46,061 nt of DNA. Source: CAYFTL01 sp964346145. GTDB taxonomy: Bacteria > Bacillota > Clostridia > Christensenellales > Aristaeellaceae. Each line of letters begins with the position of its first letter. The first letter of the stretch is position 1. The DNA is taken from positions 1-46,061 of the forward strand of contig CAYFTL010000015.1 of the NCBI GenBank assembly GCA_964346145.1, in the 5' to 3' direction. Below are positions 41,952-46,061 of the stretch, one piece after another. Under the pieces are notes generated by a model. It made no database searches. It was not told the DNA's origin and saw only the letters and a list, made by a program, of their open reading frames with translations. The position numbers and the translations under genes are program-made.

Positions 41952-41981
41952 TTGAGCAAAGGGGAACAGATGTGCTATATT
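41952..41981 (+). promoter_or_regulatory. Sigma-A-type promoter for the MrfA-like helicase
   Basis: TTGAGC (41952-41957), 18 nt, TATATT (41976-41981). The leader of about 75 nt holds a small dyad, TTGTTGTCAACAA (42006-42018), followed by six T residues. Confidence 0.55.
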
Positions 41982-42061
41982 AGGAGTACGATATTCAGAT
42001 ACAGATTGTTGTCAACAACGTTTTTTATTAATCAAATGACAAAATCGGAGGCTAATATAAA

Positions 42062-44329
42062 ATGAATGTATCTCAGTATGTGGACACCCTTAAGCGCAAT
42101 TCTGCGTTTATGGAAAACGTGGCTCACTGGACTGAAATTCCTGCACGGGAAGCATCCTACGCAGAGTTCCCCGAGCACTTGGACCAAACAATCGTCCAAG
42201 CGTTGGCCAAACGGAGCATATACAAGTTGTACAGCCACCAGCGCCACGCGTTGGATGAGTTGAAGAAAGGCAACGATATCGTAGTAGTTACGCCTACCGC
42301 ATCGGGCAAAACCTTGTGCTACAATTTGCCGGTACTCAACGAGATTTTGCACAACCCCGAAGCCCGGGCGTTATACCTATTTCCGACCAAAGCGCTGTCC
42401 AGCGATCAGGTTGCCGAGCTGTACGGTATGGTGGACCAACTGGAAGCCGACATCAAAACCTTTACCTACGACGGAGACACTCCCGCATCTGCACGGCGCG
42501 CTATACGTCAGGCAGGGCACGTGGTGGTGACCAACCCGGACATGCTCCACAGCGGCGTGTTGCCTCACCACACTAAGTGGGTAAAGCTGTTTGAAAATTT
42601 AAAATATGTGGTCATTGATGAAATCCATGCTTATCGCGGTGTCTTTGGCTCCAATCTGGCCAACGTAATCCGCCGCTTGCGCCGCATATGCGCGTTTTAT
42701 GGATCCAACCCGCAGTTTATCTGTTGTTCGGCAACCATCAAAAACCCGGCAGAGTTGGCGCAACAAATGATTGGAGAGTCTGTAACGCTAGTGGACGACA
42801 ACGGCGCTCCGGCAGGCGTTCGCCATGTGGTGTTTTACAATCCGCCGGTAATCAACCGACAGCTGGGCATACGCTCAGGTAGCATTGGAGAAACCCGAAG
42901 GATCACCCAGGATCTGCTGAAAAACAGCGTCCAGACCATTGTCTTTGCTAAATCTCGGCTGGTCGTAGAAGTGCTGGTTCGCTACCTGAAAGATATGGTG
43001 CGCGAACCCTTGGGCGGTGCTGGGCGAGTGCGGGGCTATCGCGGCGGCTATTTGCCCACACTGCGCCGGGAGATCGAAAGGGAATTGCGAGCAGGCAATA
43101 TCGACGTCGTGGTCTCCACCAATGCGCTGGAACTGGGCATCGACATCGGCCAGCTGGACGCTTGTGTCATGTGCGGATATCCCGGTACCATCGCCAGCAC
43201 TTGGCAACAAGCCGGACGCGCTGGCCGGCGCAGCAGCGAATCCCTAATGATTTTAGTGGGCAGTTCGGCGCCATTGGATCAGTTTATGATGAACCACCCC
43301 GATTACTTTTTTGGCCAATCGCCCGAAAATGCACTAGTGAACCCGGACAACCTATACATTTTGCTTAACCACGTCAAATGCGCCGCCTATGAACTGCCCT
43401 TCTTGGAAAATGAGCAATTTGGCAGCGTAGAAAGCACCGAAGAGCTGCTGGACTACCTGTGTGATGAACACGTTCTGCACAAAGTGGGCGGGCGTTATCA
43501 TTGGATGGCCGAGGAGTTCCCCCAAGCAGGCATTAACCTGCGATCGGCGGTGGATCAAAACTTTTTGATCATCGATATCACCAATCCACAAAAACACAAG
43601 GTAATCGGCGAAATGGATCGCTTCACCGTGCCCATGCTGCTGCATCAGTATGCGATTTATATGCACGAGGGGCAGCAATACCAAGTAGAGCAGCTGGATT
43701 TTGACGATAAAAAAGCCTATATTCGCCAAGTTGATGTGGATTACTACACCGATGCTGACCTGACAACCAGTATGAAAGTGCTTGATGTGTTTAGCGAAGC
43801 CGATGATATGCCCGTGACTCGCGCTAGAGGCGAGGTTTTAGTCAGCTCGATCGTCACTTTATTTAAAAAGATTAAATTCGATACCCATGAGAATTTGGGC
43901 TGGGGGCCGGTTACGCTTCCAGAACTGGAAATGCAAACCACGGCCTGTTGGTGGACGTTGCCCGAAGCGCTCACCGAAAAACATCCCAAGGATTTACTAC
44001 AAAGCGCCATGGTAGGGCTAGCCAACATCGTTCAAAGCATCGCGCCGATGTACCTGATGTGCGCCGCGAAGGATATCGCCGTTGTTTACCATGTAAAGGA
44101 TCCGTTTACCGGCAAACCCACACTGTACCTATATGACACGGTAGCTGGCGGCATTGGGCTCAGCGATAAGGTATACGAAATGCGTGGCGAGCTGTTTGTG
44201 CAGGCGCGCAATGTGGTTGAGAACTGTCCCTGTGAACAAGGTTGCCCCAGCTGCATCGGGGCCGGAGCCAGCGCGGAGGCCAAAATGGTTTTACTCAAAA
44301 TTTTGAATCGAATTTTTGAACAACAGTAG
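42062..44329 (+). CDS. mrfA: YprA/MrfA-like DEXH helicase with C-terminal four-cysteine motif
   Basis: A 755-residue superfamily 2 helicase. Motif I is TPTASGKT (77-84), Walker B DEIH (186-189), motif III SAT (223-225), and helicase domain 2 has VVVSTNALELGIDIGQLDA and QQAGRAGRR. The C-terminal DUF1998-type region ends with NCPCEQGCPSC holding C722, C724, C728 and C731, a likely zinc site. This matches Bacillus subtilis YprA, renamed MrfA, which cooperates with MrfB in repairing mitomycin C lesions outside the UvrABC pathway. CGGAGG lies 10 nt before the ATG. The nuclease partner lies about 3 kb to the left on the other strand rather than next door. Confidence 0.85.
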   Translation: MNVSQYVDTLKRNSAFMENVAHWTEIPAREASYAEFPEHLDQTIVQALAKRSIYKLYSHQRHALDELKKGNDIVVVTPTASGKTLCYNLPVLNEILHNPEARALYLFPTKALSSDQVAELYGMVDQLEADIKTFTYDGDTPASARRAIRQAGHVVVTNPDMLHSGVLPHHTKWVKLFENLKYVVIDEIHAYRGVFGSNLANVIRRLRRICAFYGSNPQFICCSATIKNPAELAQQMIGESVTLVDDNGAPAGVRHVVFYNPPVINRQLGIRSGSIGETRRITQDLLKNSVQTIVFAKSRLVVEVLVRYLKDMVREPLGGAGRVRGYRGGYLPTLRREIERELRAGNIDVVVSTNALELGIDIGQLDACVMCGYPGTIASTWQQAGRAGRRSSESLMILVGSSAPLDQFMMNHPDYFFGQSPENALVNPDNLYILLNHVKCAAYELPFLENEQFGSVESTEELLDYLCDEHVLHKVGGRYHWMAEEFPQAGINLRSAVDQNFLIIDITNPQKHKVIGEMDRFTVPMLLHQYAIYMHEGQQYQVEQLDFDDKKAYIRQVDVDYYTDADLTTSMKVLDVFSEADDMPVTRARGEVLVSSIVTLFKKIKFDTHENLGWGPVTLPELEMQTTACWWTLPEALTEKHPKDLLQSAMVGLANIVQSIAPMYLMCAAKDIAVVYHVKDPFTGKPTLYLYDTVAGGIGLSDKVYEMRGELFVQARNVVENCPCEQGCPSCIGAGASAEAKMVLLKILNRIFEQQ

Positions 44330-44445
44330 AAAGCATGATGCTGCAACCACTTCTATATTTGAAAAATCCGCATAAGCATGAAAACATACAACGACTGCTT
44401 GGAGTTGAGGATTTAAAATAAACGCATCTACTCACATGAAATGGA

Positions 44446-44474
44446 TTGCAAAACATACAGTTTTCTGTTACAAT
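44446..44474 (+). promoter_or_regulatory. Promoter for the SRP RNA gene
   Basis: TTGCAA (44446-44451), 17 nt, TACAAT (44469-44474). It ends 7 nt before the predicted RNA 5' end. Confidence 0.75.
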
Positions 44475-44481
44475 AAAGTTT

Positions 44482-44608
44482 GTCTGTAGAGCGATGACAG
44501 TTGGGTCTTGTGCGACGTCATGCCGTGAATCTTGTCAGGGCCGGAAGGCAGCAGCAATAAGCGGATTTTGGCGTGCGCCGCGAGGTGCTTGGCTTGAGCT
44601 CTACGGAC
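44482..44608 (+). ncRNA. ffs: Signal recognition particle RNA (small bacterial type)
   Basis: The conserved helix-8 core is plain: GTCAGGGCCGGAAGGCAGCA followed by GCAATAAG, the Ffh-binding site with its GGAA loop. The ends GTCTGTAGAGC and GCTCTACGGAC pair to close a single long hairpin of about 127 nt, and a run of T residues (44609-44614) terminates it. The size fits the 4.5S-like small form without the Alu domain seen in Bacillus. With Ffh it targets membrane and secreted proteins. Confidence 0.93.
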
Positions 44609-44727
44609 TTTTTTATTTTCGAACTGTAGATGTGGTCTGCATGATCCTATTCAAAAAAGTTCGGAGTATATTGCGCAATCTTAATATATAGGCATGAAAA
44701 TTTGCATATAGTTCGCTATATACGGCG

Positions 44728-44757
44728 TTGCAAACGAACAATAATATGATATATAAT
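44728..44757 (+). promoter_or_regulatory. Sigma-A-type promoter for glyA
   Basis: TTGCAA (44728-44733), 18 nt, TATAAT (44752-44757). Initiation near 44764 leaves a leader of about 37 nt, too short for a riboswitch. Confidence 0.7.
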
Positions 44758-44800
44758 AAATATGTTCGTAAATGACTGTTTCGAGAGAAGGAGTGGCGAA

Positions 44801-46054
44801 ATGATAGACATTAAAACCATAAAAGCAATGGATCCCGAGGTCGCTAAAGCGATGGAACTGGAGCTTGAACGTCAACGAGAGCATATTGAGTTGATTGCAT
44901 CCGAAAACTTTGTGAGTCCGGCGGTGATGGCGGCTATGGGCAGCCATCTAACCAACAAGTATGCCGAAGGCTATCCAGGTAAGCGTTACTACGGCGGCTG
45001 CGAATTTGTCGACATCGTAGAAAACCTTGCACGGGACAGGGCTTGTGAACTGTTTGGCGCCGATCACGCTAATGTACAGCCCCACTCGGGCGCCCAAGCG
45101 AACATGGCCGTTTATTTCGCCCTCCTGAATCCCGGCGACACCATTTTGGGCATGAATCTTAACCATGGCGGCCACTTAACCCACGGAAGCCCTGTAAATA
45201 TGTCGGGAAAATATTTCAACATCGTTCCCTACGGCGTGCGAGAAGATAACGAGCAGATCGATTATGAGGAGTTGCGGCGTATCGCCAAGGAGAACGCCCC
45301 TAAGCTCATCGTCGCAGGCGCTAGCGCTTATCCCCGAGCTTTGGATTTTGAAGCGTTCCGGTCGATTGCCGACGAAGTGGGTGTACCTTTGATGGTCGAT
45401 ATGGCACATATCGCCGGTCTGGTTGCCGCCGGAGAACACCCCAACCCCGTTCCCTATGCCGACATTGTAACCACAACCACCCACAAAACGTTGCGCGGCC
45501 CCCGAGGCGGCATGATTTTGTGCAAAGAAGAATATGCTAAGGCGATTGACAAAGCCATTTTCCCCGGAACCCAGGGCGGCCCGCTCATGCATACCATTGC
45601 CGCTAAAGCCGTTTGTCTTCTGGAAGCCATGCAGCCTTCCTTTAAAACGTACCAACATCAAATCGTTGCAAATGCTAAAGCCATGGCGGCAGAGTTTGAG
45701 CGCTTGGGCGTGCGCATGGTATCTGGCGGCACCGACAATCACTTAATCTTATTGAATTTAACCGGTACCGGCGTAACTGGCAAAGCTTTAGAAAAATTGC
45801 TGGATGAAGCCAATATTACAGTCAACAAAAACACAGTACCTTTCGAAACTTTAAGCCCGTTTGTGACCAGCGGAATCCGCATTGGAACCCCCGCCGTCAC
45901 CAGCCGAGGCATGAAGGAAGCAGAGATGGTATTGATTGCCCAGCTGATCGATCGCGCTATTCGCGAAGGAGAGGAAGCCATTATACCTATCCGCGAGCAG
46001 GTTTTGAATATGCTCAAACAGTTTCCTTTGTACGCAAATGACATCTTAGGGTAA
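44801..46054 (+). CDS. glyA: Serine hydroxymethyltransferase
   Basis: A 417-residue PLP enzyme interconverting serine and glycine with tetrahydrofolate, the main source of methylene-THF used by FolD. It shows HIELIASENFVSPAVMAAMG, YPGKRYYGGCEFVD, VQPHSGAQANMAVY and the PLP lysine K229 in VTTTTHKTLRGPRGG. The C-terminal domain reads FVTSGIRIGTPAVTSRGM. The ATG at 44801 has AAGGAG 8 nt upstream. An in-frame ATG at 44762 would start before or at the predicted transcription start. Length is standard, and the gene is complete just before the window ends. Confidence 0.96.
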   Translation: MIDIKTIKAMDPEVAKAMELELERQREHIELIASENFVSPAVMAAMGSHLTNKYAEGYPGKRYYGGCEFVDIVENLARDRACELFGADHANVQPHSGAQANMAVYFALLNPGDTILGMNLNHGGHLTHGSPVNMSGKYFNIVPYGVREDNEQIDYEELRRIAKENAPKLIVAGASAYPRALDFEAFRSIADEVGVPLMVDMAHIAGLVAAGEHPNPVPYADIVTTTTHKTLRGPRGGMILCKEEYAKAIDKAIFPGTQGGPLMHTIAAKAVCLLEAMQPSFKTYQHQIVANAKAMAAEFERLGVRMVSGGTDNHLILLNLTGTGVTGKALEKLLDEANITVNKNTVPFETLSPFVTSGIRIGTPAVTSRGMKEAEMVLIAQLIDRAIREGEEAIIPIREQVLNMLKQFPLYANDILG

Positions 46055-46061
46055 TGAAATA

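Noticed and set aside
42006..42030. Dyad TTGTTGTCAACAA followed by T residues in the mrfA leader, possibly an attenuator or SOS-like site
   Set aside because: The best stem is only 4-5 bp, too weak for a terminator, and it does not match the Gram-positive SOS box GAAC-N4-GTTC.
44446..44691. An open frame across the SRP RNA
   Set aside because: It lies over the structured RNA gene with its own promoter and terminator and has no ribosome binding site.
44758..44800. Glycine riboswitch upstream of glyA
   Set aside because: The predicted leader is only about 37 nt and shows no aptamer-like structure.
1..46061. CRISPR arrays, transposases, phage genes or toxin-antitoxin pairs
   Set aside because: None were seen: no spaced direct-repeat array, no integrase or transposase motifs, and every sizeable gene is explained by core or metabolic families.

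Overview
The window looks like chromosome of an anaerobic, moderate-GC member of the Bacillota (class Clostridia). The gene order asp23-amaP-nusB-(TsaD-like)-folD-xseA-xseB-ispA-dxs-nadK-argR-recN, an rnfCDGEAB operon with a six-ferredoxin-motif RnfB, maf-mreBCD-mrdA, AGGAGG-type ribosome binding sites and sigma-A-type promoters all fit. A Christensenellales-like lineage is possible, because the peptide-binding protein has a plain Sec signal without a lipobox, but that is only a guess. No phage, transposon, CRISPR array or obvious island was seen. Most of the window is core metabolism, cell envelope and DNA maintenance.

Layout. Positions 1-266 hold the start of an ABC exporter (minus strand). 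An orphan EutH-type ethanolamine permease follows (636-1712), then a five-gene oligopeptide ABC operon oppBCDFA (1907-7525) with a consensus promoter and a strong terminator. Next come an XRE/TPR regulator (7918-8958, minus), tRNA-Trp(CCA) with its own promoter and terminator (minus), and a two-gene sodium-pump fragment (OadB/GcdB-type beta subunit plus OadG-like subunit, 9535-10878). rodA and a GNAT acetyltransferase follow on the minus strand. The elongasome operon maf-mreB-mreC-mreD-mrdA (19106 down to 13337) and the rnfCDGEAB operon (25160 down to 19335) come next. The long minus-strand housekeeping block runs from asp23 (37012) down to recN (25257); a terminator after dxs and a fresh promoter before nadK split it into two units.

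The right end holds homologues of both components of the Bacillus MrfAB (YprAB) mitomycin-repair system. The MrfB-like exonuclease is on the minus strand, translationally coupled to a TPR protein. The MrfA-like helicase is on the plus strand about 3 kb away. Between them lie an iron-sulfur flavoprotein, an atypical DapA-family aldolase/lyase and a histidine phosphatase. The small SRP RNA gene and glyA close the window.

How it fits together: peptides are imported by Opp. Rnf couples reduced ferredoxin oxidation to NAD reduction and an ion gradient, and the OadB/G pair could use the same sodium gradient if an alpha subunit is encoded elsewhere. The Mre/PBP2/RodA set builds a rod-shaped wall, with isoprenoid precursors from dxs/ispA. 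Sporulation genes that often flank these loci in spore formers (spoIIIA, spoIVB, spo0A) are absent from the expected junctions, which hints at a non-sporulating lineage.

The most unusual feature is an RnfG with two tandem FMN-binding domains and a long SSAT-rich acidic tail. The split Mrf locus with a TPR partner, the TsaD paralogue, the orphan sodium pump subunits and the lipobox-less OppA also merit a second look. I did not find a clearly new multi-gene system.
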